Source of the DNA: Streptomyces actuosus
GTDB taxonomy: Bacteria > Actinomycetota > Actinomycetes > Streptomycetales > Streptomycetaceae
DNA length: 64,000 bases
NCBI RefSeq assembly: GCF_016921115.1
Contig: NZ_JAFFZS010000013.1
Span: 62,001-126,000, forward strand
Direction: 5' to 3'
In this document: in pieces, positions 17,415 to 24,964 of the stretch
Numbering within the stretch: position 1 is the first letter of the stretch
Layout: every line of letters starts with the position of its first letter
Notes under the pieces: generated by a model
What the model saw: the letters and a program-made list of their open reading frames with translations, nothing else
What the model was told of the DNA's origin: nothing
Databases searched by the model: none
Position numbers and translations under genes: made by a program

Positions 17415-18440
17415 ATGACCAGCATGTCGAGGGCACGGGTGGCCCGGCGCATCGCGACGGGCGCCGCGTACGGCGGTGGCGGCATCGGGCTGGCGGGCGC
17501 GGCGGCGATGGGCCTGCTGCTGGCCGAGGCGCAGTGGGCGCGCCGTTATGTGAACGGCACGGGGACGCTCCCGCACGTGCCGCACGCGGAGGGACTGTAC
17601 GGCCGCGCGTACGCCGCGGCCGGAGCCGGGGCGGAACCGCTGCTGCTGGTGCTGCTGGGCGACTCGACGGCGGCGGGGCAGGGAGTGCACCGGGCGGGGC
17701 AGACGCCGGGAGCGCTGCTGGCGTCGGGGCTGGCGGCGGTGGCGGAGCGGCCGGTGGAACTGCGGAACGTGGCGCTGCCGGGCGCCCAGTCGGACGATCT
17801 GGACCGCCAGGTCGGGCTGGTCGTCGGGGAGTGCCACCGGATGCCCGACGTCTGCGTGATCATGATCGGGGCGAACGACGTGACGCGCCGGATGCCGCCG
17901 ACACGTTCGGTGCGCCATCTGTCCTCGGCGGTCCGGCGGTTGCGCACCGCCGGCGCGGAGGTGGTCGTCGGCACCTGCCCGGACCTGGGCACGATCCAGC
18001 CGGTGCAGCAGCCGCTGCGGTGGCTGGCCCGGCGGGCCTCGCGGCAGCTGGCGGCGGCGCAGACCATCGGGGTGGTGGAGCAGGGCGGCCGGACGGTGTC
18101 ACTGGGGGACCTGCTGGGCCCGGAGTTCGAGGCGAACCCGCGGGAGCTGTTCGGACCGGACCACTACCACCCGTCGGCGGAGGGCTACGCGACGGCGGCG
18201 ATGGCGGTGCTGCCGACGATGTGCGCGGCGCTGGGGCTGTGGCCGGCGGAGGAGGAACGGCCGGAGGCGGCGCGGCACGAGGGCTTCCTGCCGGTGGCGC
18301 GGGCGGCGGCGGAGGCCGCCGCCGAACCGGGCACGGAGGTGACGGCGGCGATGCCGACCGGGCCGCGGGGGCCGTGGGCGCTGCTGAAGCGGCGGCGGAG
18401 GCGGAGGGTGCCGGAGCCGGACGGCAGCCCGGTGACCTGA
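17415..18440 (+). CDS. SGNH/GDSL-type hydrolase, membrane-anchored
   Basis: The 341-residue protein has a single N-terminal hydrophobic segment (GAAYGGGGIGLAGAAAMGLLLAEA) that may anchor or export it. The SGNH blocks follow: LLGDSTAAGQG (nucleophile Ser, about residue 80), conserved Gly in ALPGAQSDDL, MIGANDVT (Asn) and DHYHPSAEGY (catalytic Asp-His, about residue 255). Members are esterases or lipases acting on acyl or acetyl esters. The tail is Glu/Arg-rich and low-complexity. GAGGAGGT lies ten bases before ATG 17415; a second ATG three codons later is possible. Confidence 0.9.
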   Translation: MTSMSRARVARRIATGAAYGGGGIGLAGAAAMGLLLAEAQWARRYVNGTGTLPHVPHAEGLYGRAYAAAGAGAEPLLLVLLGDSTAAGQGVHRAGQTPGALLASGLAAVAERPVELRNVALPGAQSDDLDRQVGLVVGECHRMPDVCVIMIGANDVTRRMPPTRSVRHLSSAVRRLRTAGAEVVVGTCPDLGTIQPVQQPLRWLARRASRQLAAAQTIGVVEQGGRTVSLGDLLGPEFEANPRELFGPDHYHPSAEGYATAAMAVLPTMCAALGLWPAEEERPEAARHEGFLPVARAAAEAAAEPGTEVTAAMPTGPRGPWALLKRRRRRRVPEPDGSPVT

Positions 18441-18794
18441 CCGGCCCGGCCGCCCGGACGGGGCGGGGACAGTCGGCGGGGCCCGCGCCCCGGCCCGGGC
18501 GCGGGCGGAACGGCGGCCGCGGCCCCCGCGCGCGGGCGGCGGCGCGATGCCGCCGCGGCCGCGACGCCCGGGTTCGCCCGGACGGCATCGGTGGTCTACT
18601 GGCACGGACGGGACGGCGGCCGGCCTCGGACACCCCAGCGGTGACGGAACCCGCACCCGCGCCAAAGCAAGCGCTTAGAAAGATGCGGCCAGGGTCACAC
18701 CCCGACTCGCGTGACCTGGACCATACGTACGGGTAACTTCCAAGCCAGCCGTGCCCACACACAACGTATCCGTACGTACGCCAATGGAGCCGTG
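18441..18794. promoter_or_regulatory. Thiolase promoter region with AAGCGCTT palindrome
   Basis: The first 200 bp are extremely GC-rich with no gene signal. Closer to the thiolase are the 8-bp palindrome AAGCGCTT (18669-18676) and two TACGTACG-type elements near 18723 and 18770. Palindromes of the AAGCGCTT kind are common operators for TetR-type regulators of fatty-acid genes, so control of the thiolase by such a repressor is possible but unproven. Confidence 0.4.
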
Positions 18795-20015
18795 ATGCCC
18801 GAAGCCGTCATCGTCTCGACCGCCCGCTCCCCCATCGGCCGCGCCTTCAAGGGCTCCCTGAAGGACCTGCGCCCCGACGACCTGACCGCCACGATCATCC
18901 AGGCCGCGCTGGCCAAGGTTCCCGAGCTGGACCCCCGGGACATCGACGACCTGATGCTCGGCTGCGGCCTGCCCGGCGGCGAGCAGGGCAACAACCTCGG
19001 CCGCGTCGTCGCCGTGCAGATGGGCATGGACCACCTGCCCGGCTGCACGATCACCCGCTACTGCTCCTCGTCGCTCCAGACGAGCCGGATGGCCCTGCAC
19101 GCCATCAAGGCCGGCGAGGGCGACGTCTTCATCTCGGCCGGTGTCGAGATGGTCTCCCGCTTCACCAAGGGCAACTCCGACAGCCTGCCGGACACGCACA
19201 ACCCGCTGTTCGCCGAGGCCGAGGCCCGCACCGCGGCCGTCGCCGAGTCCGAGGGCTCGACCTGGCACGACCCGCGCGAGGACGGCCTGCTGCCCGACCC
19301 GTACATCGCGATGGGCCAGACCGCCGAGAACCTCGCCCGCACCAAGGGCGTCACCCGCGAGGACATGGACGAGTTCGGCGTCCGCTCGCAGAACCTCGCC
19401 GAGCAGGCCGTCAAGAACGGCTTCTGGGAGCGCGAGATCACCCCGGTGACCCTCCCCGACGGCACGGTGGTCAACAAGGACGACGGCCCGCGCGCCGGCG
19501 TCACCATGGAGGGCGTCGCCGGCCTCAAGCCGGTCTTCCGCCCCGACGGCCTCGTCACGGCCGGCAACTGCTGCCCGCTCAACGACGGAGCCGCCGCGCT
19601 GGTCGTCATGTCCGACACCAAGGCCCGCGAGCTCGGCCTGACCCCGCTCGCGCGGATCGTGTCGACCGGCGTCTCCGGCCTCTCCCCGGAGATCATGGGC
19701 CTCGGCCCGGTGGAGGCCTCCCAGCAGGCGCTGCGCCGCGCCGGCCTGACCATCGACGACATCGACCTGGTGGAGATCAACGAGGCGTTCGCCGCCCAGG
19801 TGATCCCCTCCTACCGCGACCTCGGCATCGATCTGGACAAGCTGAACGTCAACGGCGGCGCCATCGCCGTCGGCCACCCCTTCGGCATGACCGGCGCCCG
19901 CATCACCGGCACGCTGATCAACTCCCTCCAGTTCCACGACAAGCAGTTCGGCCTGGAGACGATGTGCGTCGGCGGCGGCCAGGGCATGGCGATGGTCATC
20001 GAGCGCCTCAGCTGA
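18795..20015 (+). CDS. Acetyl-CoA C-acetyltransferase (thiolase)
   Basis: The 406-residue thiolase catalyses reversible Claisen condensation or cleavage of acetyl-CoA/acyl-CoA in fatty-acid metabolism. The nucleophile Cys90 lies in RYCSSSLQTS. The signature VEINEAFAAQ, active-site GHPFGMTGAR (His) and C-terminal MCVGGGQGMAM (second Cys) are all present. The length is that of the family. Codon use and AT content are typical of a well-expressed core gene. No hydroxyacyl-CoA dehydrogenase is adjacent, so it may serve degradation or acetoacetyl-CoA formation. Confidence 0.95.
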   Translation: MPEAVIVSTARSPIGRAFKGSLKDLRPDDLTATIIQAALAKVPELDPRDIDDLMLGCGLPGGEQGNNLGRVVAVQMGMDHLPGCTITRYCSSSLQTSRMALHAIKAGEGDVFISAGVEMVSRFTKGNSDSLPDTHNPLFAEAEARTAAVAESEGSTWHDPREDGLLPDPYIAMGQTAENLARTKGVTREDMDEFGVRSQNLAEQAVKNGFWEREITPVTLPDGTVVNKDDGPRAGVTMEGVAGLKPVFRPDGLVTAGNCCPLNDGAAALVVMSDTKARELGLTPLARIVSTGVSGLSPEIMGLGPVEASQQALRRAGLTIDDIDLVEINEAFAAQVIPSYRDLGIDLDKLNVNGGAIAVGHPFGMTGARITGTLINSLQFHDKQFGLETMCVGGGQGMAMVIERLS

Positions 20016-20390
20016 CCGTCTCGCGCCCGACCGGCCCTCGGTCGACCGCCGGTCGACCGCCTTCGGGGCGACCGCCTTCGGGGCGACCGCGCCCCGGTCG
20101 ACCACGCTCCGGTCGACCACCCCTCGGTGACCGCAATAGCACCTGGCGTGACCGATCGGCCCGGAGTCCAAGAAACACCTGGACGCCGGGCCGATCTGTG
20201 ATCCAATCTCCCCCAGGATGTGACCTATATCCCTCACCAGGGGGATACTCGCAGGTCAGCTATAGGTACCACTGACCCCCAGGGCCAAAGTCCCGCCCGT
20301 TTCGTGACGTTACGCACTGACAGCTGGATAGTCCGCCCTTCAAGCTGATGTTAGGAAGTCGGGGGTCGACTTTGAACCGGGAGTACGTCA
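20016..20390. repeat. Short tandem repeats and promoter region after the thiolase
   Basis: A degenerate array of GGTCGACC/CGACCGCC units runs from about 20040 to 20118. Its core is two exact 15-bp copies (20054-20068 and 20069-20083). Downstream, CCTATAT (about 20224) and CTATAGG (about 20261) form an interrupted inverted repeat near the putative promoter of the next gene. No coding feature is visible. Confidence 0.6.
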
Positions 20391-21230
20391 GTGAGCGCCA
20401 TGCCGATCGCCTTGCTGGTCACCACGGCCGCCACCGGCGCCGTGGGCGTCGCCGTCCTGCGCACCCTCATGCTGCTGCGCCGGCAGGTCGCCGCCCTGCA
20501 CGTCCAGATCGCCGAGAACGCGCGGACCGACCGGAACGCCGAGTGCGACGCCGCCGCGACGCAGGGCCGTGTGCCCGCCGCGCGCACGACGGCCGACGCC
20601 GACGAGATACGCACGGCTGTGGCCGAGGCGCTCGCCGAGGAGCGGGAGCGCGAACTGGCCGAGGCGCGCGCCTTCTGGGCCGCCCAGGAGGCCCGTGACG
20701 CGTCCGACGCGCCGTCCCTGCTGGGTCTGGCCGACAGCGAGCTGTTCCTGCCGCGGCAGGCCGATTTCACGGGCCTGGAGCCGGTCGCCGAGCCGGGGGC
20801 GGAGGCCGAGGAGTTCTCGGCCCGGGACTACGTCCAGGGAGGAACTCCCACGGAGTCGCCGGAACTGGCCGCCGCCCGGCGCCGCCACCCCTCGCACCCG
20901 GACTTCGTCCCGGTCCAGTCGCCGGTCGTCAACGACCACGAGCGCACCGTCACCACGCTCGAGGATCTCGCCGCCGGCCGGGTCGAGCTGACCGACGTCC
21001 GCCCCGGCCCGCTCGGCACCCTCGACGTCTACGTCTTCGCCGACGGCACCACCCTCTGCATGACCCCGGGACACCGGGAGACCGCCGAACGCCTGTCGAC
21101 CGCCCTCACCGCGGGTGAGGCGCCGTACCTGCTGGGCGGCTCGGGGATCTCCGGCGCCTACACGCTGACGTTCGCGTGCGGTGAGGAGAACGTCTACATC
21201 CTGGCCGACCGGGTGATCGCGAGCCTGTAG
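20391..21230 (+). CDS. Membrane-anchored coiled-coil protein, unknown function
   Basis: The 279-residue protein has an N-terminal membrane segment (PIALLVTTAATGAVGVAVL). It is followed by a predicted coiled coil up to about residue 105 (IRTAVAEALAEERERELAEARAF), an acidic linker, and a conserved-looking C-terminal domain of about 95 residues (TLEDLAAGRVELTDVRPGPLG, CMTPGHRETAERL, VYILADRVIASL). The GTG at 20391 has a GGGAG nearby; ATG 20400 is an alternative. The family is not recognised. Confidence 0.8.
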   Translation: MSAMPIALLVTTAATGAVGVAVLRTLMLLRRQVAALHVQIAENARTDRNAECDAAATQGRVPAARTTADADEIRTAVAEALAEERERELAEARAFWAAQEARDASDAPSLLGLADSELFLPRQADFTGLEPVAEPGAEAEEFSARDYVQGGTPTESPELAAARRRHPSHPDFVPVQSPVVNDHERTVTTLEDLAAGRVELTDVRPGPLGTLDVYVFADGTTLCMTPGHRETAERLSTALTAGEAPYLLGGSGISGAYTLTFACGEENVYILADRVIASL

Positions 21231-21300
21231 GGCCGCCCCGGTCCCCCGGCGCCGCGCCCCGGGACGGGAGAACGCGCCCTCTGCACACCCGCGTGCCGCT

Positions 21301-21335
21301 CCGGCGTCTGCTGAAGGCCCCTCAGCGGACGCCGG
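21301..21335. terminator. Hairpin between convergent genes
   Basis: The 14-bp arms (21301-21314 and 21322-21335) match with one T-G wobble around a 7-nt loop. The position between the stops of 20391-21230 and the minus-strand gene suggests a bidirectional terminator. Confidence 0.7.
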
Positions 21336-21391
21336 GAACCGCGCCACGGGTCCCGGGGAGGCGGGGAGGGGTCTGCCGAGCCGGGAGGTTC

Positions 21392-21712
21392 TCAGACACC
21401 GGCCCGCACCTGGGCCTCCTCGACCAGCCGCACGGCCTCGGCGACCTCGGCGCGACTCGTCACCACCACCGCCAGATCGTGTCCGGCGACGGTCACTTGA
21501 TCGGCCGCCGCGAACATCCCCGCGTCCGGCATCTCCCGGGGCTCCGCCCCGGGTGACTCGACACGTTGGGACCACCGGGCCAGTTCCCGGGCCAGTTCCA
21601 GAGCCTCCGCCGCGGCACCCCGCTGCAGACGGCTCTGCGGCGCGGCTCGCAGCCGGTCGGCGAAGTGCTCCACCGCGCGGGTCAGGGGCGTCGTATCAAC
21701 CACGTCAACCAC
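21392..21712 (-). CDS. Small conserved-looking protein, unknown function
   Basis: The 106-residue, mostly helical acidic protein (DTTPLTRAVEHFADRLRAAP, AAEALELARELARWSQRVE) has a short strand-rich patch (MFAAADQVTVAGHDLAVVV) and a C-terminal helix. It starts at GTG 21712, with an alternative GTG at 21703. No domain is recognised. Good third-position GC and placement between clear genes support it as real. Confidence 0.65.
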   Translation of the reverse strand: MVDVVDTTPLTRAVEHFADRLRAAPQSRLQRGAAAEALELARELARWSQRVESPGAEPREMPDAGMFAAADQVTVAGHDLAVVVTSRAEVAEAVRLVEEAQVRAGV

Positions 21713-21814
21713 GGCGCGAGCCTACGCGCCGCATCGGGACTGTTGCCAACACGGGAACACTCGGGCACGGTGACCTGAAGGACCGGCTTACATCCCCTGC
21801 GTCCGGAGGCGCCG

Positions 21815-22039
21815 ATGTCCCACGTCCTCTCCGAGGAGACCCACCGCAATATCCTGGCCCGCATCCCCCACTGCACCGGTCGTGAGATCTCCGACTGGCT
21901 GCGCACCGTCGAAGAAGGCCCCGCCCTCCGCTTCGAGGAGAAGGTCAGCTGGCTCCGGCACGAGCACAATCTCGCGTACGGCCACGCCAAGGCGATCATC
22001 CACGAGTACGACCTGAGGAGGGCCGCGCGCAGGTTCTAG
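21815..22039 (+). CDS. Small DUF4287-like protein
   Basis: The 74-residue protein has the pattern TGREISDWLRTVEEGP followed by RFEEKVSWLRHEHNLAYGHAKAIIHEYDLRR. This resembles DUF4287-type short proteins that often occur as one half of a larger DUF5655/DUF4287 pair. It is freestanding here. ATG at 21815 follows GGAGGCGCCG. Function is unknown. Confidence 0.8.
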   Translation: MSHVLSEETHRNILARIPHCTGREISDWLRTVEEGPALRFEEKVSWLRHEHNLAYGHAKAIIHEYDLRRAARRF

Positions 22040-22363
22040 TACCACCGCAGGCAACGTTCGCCCGTTGAGGAGCGGCGTCCGGTGCGTGCTCCCGGCGTGC
22101 CGGCCGGAAGTCCTCGTACTGGGCGGCGTACTCGGGCTTCCGGCCGGTGCGGCGGGTGGGGGCACCGCCCGCGCCCTCGGGGCGGTGGGGGAGCGTGCCG
22201 GACGCCGCGACGGGGCGAGCCTTGCCTGTTGTGGCACTGGGCGTCTTCCGCCTGGATCCCGGGCCTAGTCCGTCGCCACGGCGTACCGCCGGGACGGACG
22301 AGGCTGACGACAAGGGCCCCGGGTACGAGACCCGGGGCCCTTCGCCTGTCGACCGCCGTGCGG
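22040..22363. terminator. Gap with strong bidirectional terminator (22312-22342)
   Basis: Perfect 13-bp arms at 22312-22324 and 22330-22342 enclose a 5-nt loop, immediately after the stop of the Bax-inhibitor-1 gene. The remaining 270 bp hold no supported gene; a minus-strand open frame here has no recognisable features. Confidence 0.85.
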
Positions 22364-23275
22364 CTAGTCGTTCTGGTTGAGGATCGCGATGAGCCTCAGG
22401 AACTCCATGTAGATCCAGACCAGCGTCACCGTCAGACCGAAGGCGGCCAGCCAGGCCTCCTCGCGCGGGGCGCCGTAGGCGATGCCGTCCTCGACCTGCT
22501 TGAAGTCCAGGGCCAGGAAGCAGGCGCCGAGGATGATGCCGATGATGCCGAAGACCACGCCGAGCCCGCCGCTGCGGAAGCCGAGGCCGTCACCGCCGCC
22601 GAAGACGGCGAACAGCATGTTGACCGTCATCAGCAGGACGAAGCCGAGCGCGGCGGCCATCACGAAGCCGTAGAAGCGGCGGTTGACGCGGATCCAGCCC
22701 GCCTTGTACGCCACCAGGACCGCGGCGAACACGGCCATCGTGCCGATCACGGCCTGCATGGCCGCGCCGCTCGCGATGTGCGTGTCGACGATGTTGGAGA
22801 TGACGCCGAGGAAGACACCCTCGAAGGCGGCGTACGTCAGGATCAGCGCGGGCGACGCGGTGCGCTTGAACGACTGGACGAACGCCAGGACCATGCCGAT
22901 CAGCGCGGCGCCGATCCCGATGCCGTACGAGCGGCCGATGTTGGCCTCGTCGACCGGCAGCAGCGCCCAGGAGAGCGCCGCGGTGAGGATGAGCACACCG
23001 AGCGTCGACGCGGTGCGCATGACGACGTCGTCCATCGTCATACGGCCCGCGGTGGTGACCGGTGCCTGCGGGGCGCCGGGATGCACGCCCTGCTGGGCGT
23101 AGGGGTTCTGCGCGTAGGGGTTGCCGGCCGGCTGGGCGTAAGGGTTGCCCTGCGCGTACGGGTTGCCCTGCGTACCGACAGCGGGACCCCCGGCCTGCGG
23201 CGCGGCGTTGAAGCCTGCGTAGCCGTTGTCGCGGCTGAACCCCCGTCGCGAGAAGACCGGGTTTCTGCTCCTCAT
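22364..23275 (-). CDS. Bax inhibitor-1 / YccA-family membrane protein
   Basis: The 303-residue protein has a Gly/Pro/Asn-rich cytosolic N-terminus of about 75 residues that includes four NPYAQ units. Seven membrane helices follow, in the pattern of the BI-1/TMBIM family (LGVLILTAALSWALLP, YGFVMAAALGFVLLMTVNML, LDFKQVEDGIAYGAP, WIYMEFLRLIAIL). Bacterial members include YetJ-like calcium leak channels and the FtsH-associated YccA. ATG at 23275 has an ideal GGAGGAG ribosome binding site. Its promoter lies in the AT-richer gap between it and bldA. Transport function here is not established by sequence. Confidence 0.92.
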   Translation of the reverse strand: MRSRNPVFSRRGFSRDNGYAGFNAAPQAGGPAVGTQGNPYAQGNPYAQPAGNPYAQNPYAQQGVHPGAPQAPVTTAGRMTMDDVVMRTASTLGVLILTAALSWALLPVDEANIGRSYGIGIGAALIGMVLAFVQSFKRTASPALILTYAAFEGVFLGVISNIVDTHIASGAAMQAVIGTMAVFAAVLVAYKAGWIRVNRRFYGFVMAAALGFVLLMTVNMLFAVFGGGDGLGFRSGGLGVVFGIIGIILGACFLALDFKQVEDGIAYGAPREEAWLAAFGLTVTLVWIYMEFLRLIAILNQND

Positions 23276-23687
23276 CTCACTCCTCCATGGCCACCGTGCG
23301 TGGCCTTGGGCTCAAGAGTAATGGAAAGGCAAAGGATTGACCCTAGTACCTGGGGAGGATCTTTCCCCCGCCGTGCTCGGCAACACGCTACGCGCGCCGA
23401 CGATTCCCGGCCATCACCGTCGCCCTTCATGACCAACCTGCGACCTGCCCGGAACCGGCCGGAGATCACCCGGAGCACGAACACGCGGGGTGCGGGCACC
23501 GGCGGCGACTTGACGGTACGACAAAGGCGACAGAGAAGAACAGAGTGTCGCGCATCACAACAAAGAGGACAAACAAGGCGGATCGCTCCACCGGGAGTGT
23601 GAGGCGGAAGAGTGACAGCAGGCGCGCTCACAGGGCGGGGAGGACGCGGGAAGAGGGGTGCCCAGGGTGACGGCCGGCAGGGGAAAG
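23276..23687. other. Non-coding gap between bldA and the BI-1 gene
   Basis: This 412-bp stretch is downstream of bldA and upstream of the BI-1 gene, both on the minus strand. It has a purine-rich, unusually AT-rich patch at about 23520-23580. No gene is supported. A short hairpin (GGCCAC/GTGGCC) lies about 10 bp before the BI-1 start. Confidence 0.5.
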
Positions 23688-23771
23688 TGCCCGGAGCCGG
23701 ACTCGAACCGGCACGCCCGCGAAGGGGCAGCGAGGTTTAAGCTCGCCGTGTCTGCATTCCACCATCCGGGC
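23688..23771 (-). tRNA. bldA: tRNA-Leu(UAA), the bldA developmental tRNA
   Basis: The minus strand folds into a class II tRNA with 7-bp acceptor GCCCGGA/TCCGGGC and discriminator A. The anticodon stem is GCGAG/CTCGC with loop CTTAAAC, giving anticodon TAA. It has a long variable arm and a T arm GCCGG-TTCGAGT-CCGGC. CCA is not encoded. In Streptomyces the only tRNA reading the rare UUA codon is bldA, which controls morphological differentiation and antibiotic production, so identification is firm. The flanking genes differ in role and do not form an operon with it. Confidence 0.98.
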
Positions 23772-23798
23772 AGGCCGTGGGCTCCGCGTCGAGGTTCG

Positions 23799-23827
23799 AG
23801 CCTATCGGGGGAGATCCCCCGAACAGC
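23799..23827 (-). promoter_or_regulatory. bldA promoter with inverted repeat in the spacer
   Basis: A TAGGCT hexamer (complement of 23799-23804) about 30 nt upstream of the mature tRNA 5' end fits a -10 box. The 17-bp spacer contains the inverted repeat CGGGGGA/TCCCCCG (23806-23812 and 23815-23821), and the position of the -35 box carries CTGTT. A palindrome exactly between the two boxes would be well placed for a regulator or for DNA-topology effects. These assignments are by eye only. Confidence 0.5.
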
Positions 23828-24190
23828 GGACAGGGCGACCCGATGTTGTCTTATTTTATTGACGTCTGAGGGTGCATCAGCCAGAGGAACGCGCCGTCCG
23901 CACTTGCCAACAGCCTTGCGCGCGGCGGACCACCACGTATGCGGAATGACGGAATTTCACCGCCCGAACAAGGGTGCTCCACCGGTTTGTGGACAGCACT
24001 CCGCGCGTCAGCCGTCCGGCCGACCGTCCTCGGGGGCGGGCGTCATCCCCAGGTATGACACGACGCCCCGCGGTCCGACCGGAGGCTGCCCCGGGAACCG
24101 GAACAACGGCTGACTACAGGGCGGCACACGGCCGGAACGATGGATCGCGTCCCCTTCACCCGACCGTCGTACCGCTAGGAGCGCCTTCCC
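23828..24190. other. Gap upstream of bldA and the ABC operon
   Basis: The gap includes a markedly AT-rich block at about 23843-23867, rare in this genome, and one DnaA-box-like CTGTCCACA on the minus strand (23988-23996). The ABC operon start at 24191 has AGGAG at its ribosome binding site. No gene is supported. Confidence 0.45.
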
Positions 24191-24964
24191 GTGACCACCA
24201 CACCCGTCGCCGGCCGGACCGCGGCCACCGTGGCCGCCCGCGCCACGGATCTGTCCAAGATCTACGGCCAGGGCGAGACCCAGGTGGTCGCCCTCGACCG
24301 GGTCTCCGTCGAGTTCCGGCAGGCCGAGTTCACCGCCATCATGGGCCCGTCCGGCTCCGGCAAGTCCACGCTCATGCACTGCGTGGCCGGACTGGACAGC
24401 TTCTCCTCCGGTTCGGTGCGGATCGGCGACACCGAGTTGGGCTCGCTGAAGGACCGGCAGCTCACCAAGCTGCGCCGCGACAAGATCGGCTTCATCTTCC
24501 AGGCGTTCAACCTGCTGCCGACACTGACCGCGCTGGAGAACATCACCCTCCCGATGGACATCGCCGGCCGCAGGCCGGACCAGCAGTGGCTGGAGACGGT
24601 GATCGGGATGGTCGGCCTGTCCGGGCGCCTGAGCCACCGGCCCTCCCAGCTCTCCGGCGGCCAGCAGCAGCGCGTCGCCGTCGCCCGCGCCCTCGCCGCC
24701 AAGCCGGACATCATCTTCGGCGACGAGCCGACCGGGAACCTCGACTCCCGCTCCGGCGCCGAGGTTCTCGGCTTCCTGCGCAACTCCGTACGCGAACTGG
24801 ACCAGACGGTGGTCATGGTGACCCACGACCCGGTGGCCGCGGCCTACGCCGACCGGGTCGTCTTCCTCGCCGACGGCCGCATCGTCGACGAGATGATCCG
24901 GCCCACCGCGGAGACCGTCCTGGACTTCATGAAGCAGTTCGACGCGAAGGGCCGCACCAGCTGA
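24191..24964 (+). CDS. MacB/LolD-type ABC transporter ATPase (cassette 1)
   Basis: The 257-residue ATPase has Walker A GPSGSGKST (about residue 54), Q-loop FQAFNLLPT, signature LSGGQQQRVAVARAL, Walker B IIFGDEPTGNLDS and the switch His in VTHDP. The PTGNLDS and HRPSQLSGGQQQR forms are typical of the MacB/LolD/FtsE type, which drives mechanotransmission or peptide/lipid export rather than import. The 1-bp overlap with the permease (TGATG) indicates translational coupling. A close paralogue is at 58375-59163. Confidence 0.95.
   Translation: MTTTPVAGRTAATVAARATDLSKIYGQGETQVVALDRVSVEFRQAEFTAIMGPSGSGKSTLMHCVAGLDSFSSGSVRIGDTELGSLKDRQLTKLRRDKIGFIFQAFNLLPTLTALENITLPMDIAGRRPDQQWLETVIGMVGLSGRLSHRPSQLSGGQQQRVAVARALAAKPDIIFGDEPTGNLDSRSGAEVLGFLRNSVRELDQTVVMVTHDPVAAAYADRVVFLADGRIVDEMIRPTAETVLDFMKQFDAKGRTS

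Noticed and set aside
22364..22920. A second gene inside the BI-1 region on the plus strand
   Set aside because: The antisense frame is Glu/Arg/His-rich with no protein character; BI-1 on the minus strand is clear.
23658..24113. Protein gene over the bldA region
   Set aside because: The frame runs across the tRNA antisense and lacks protein features.
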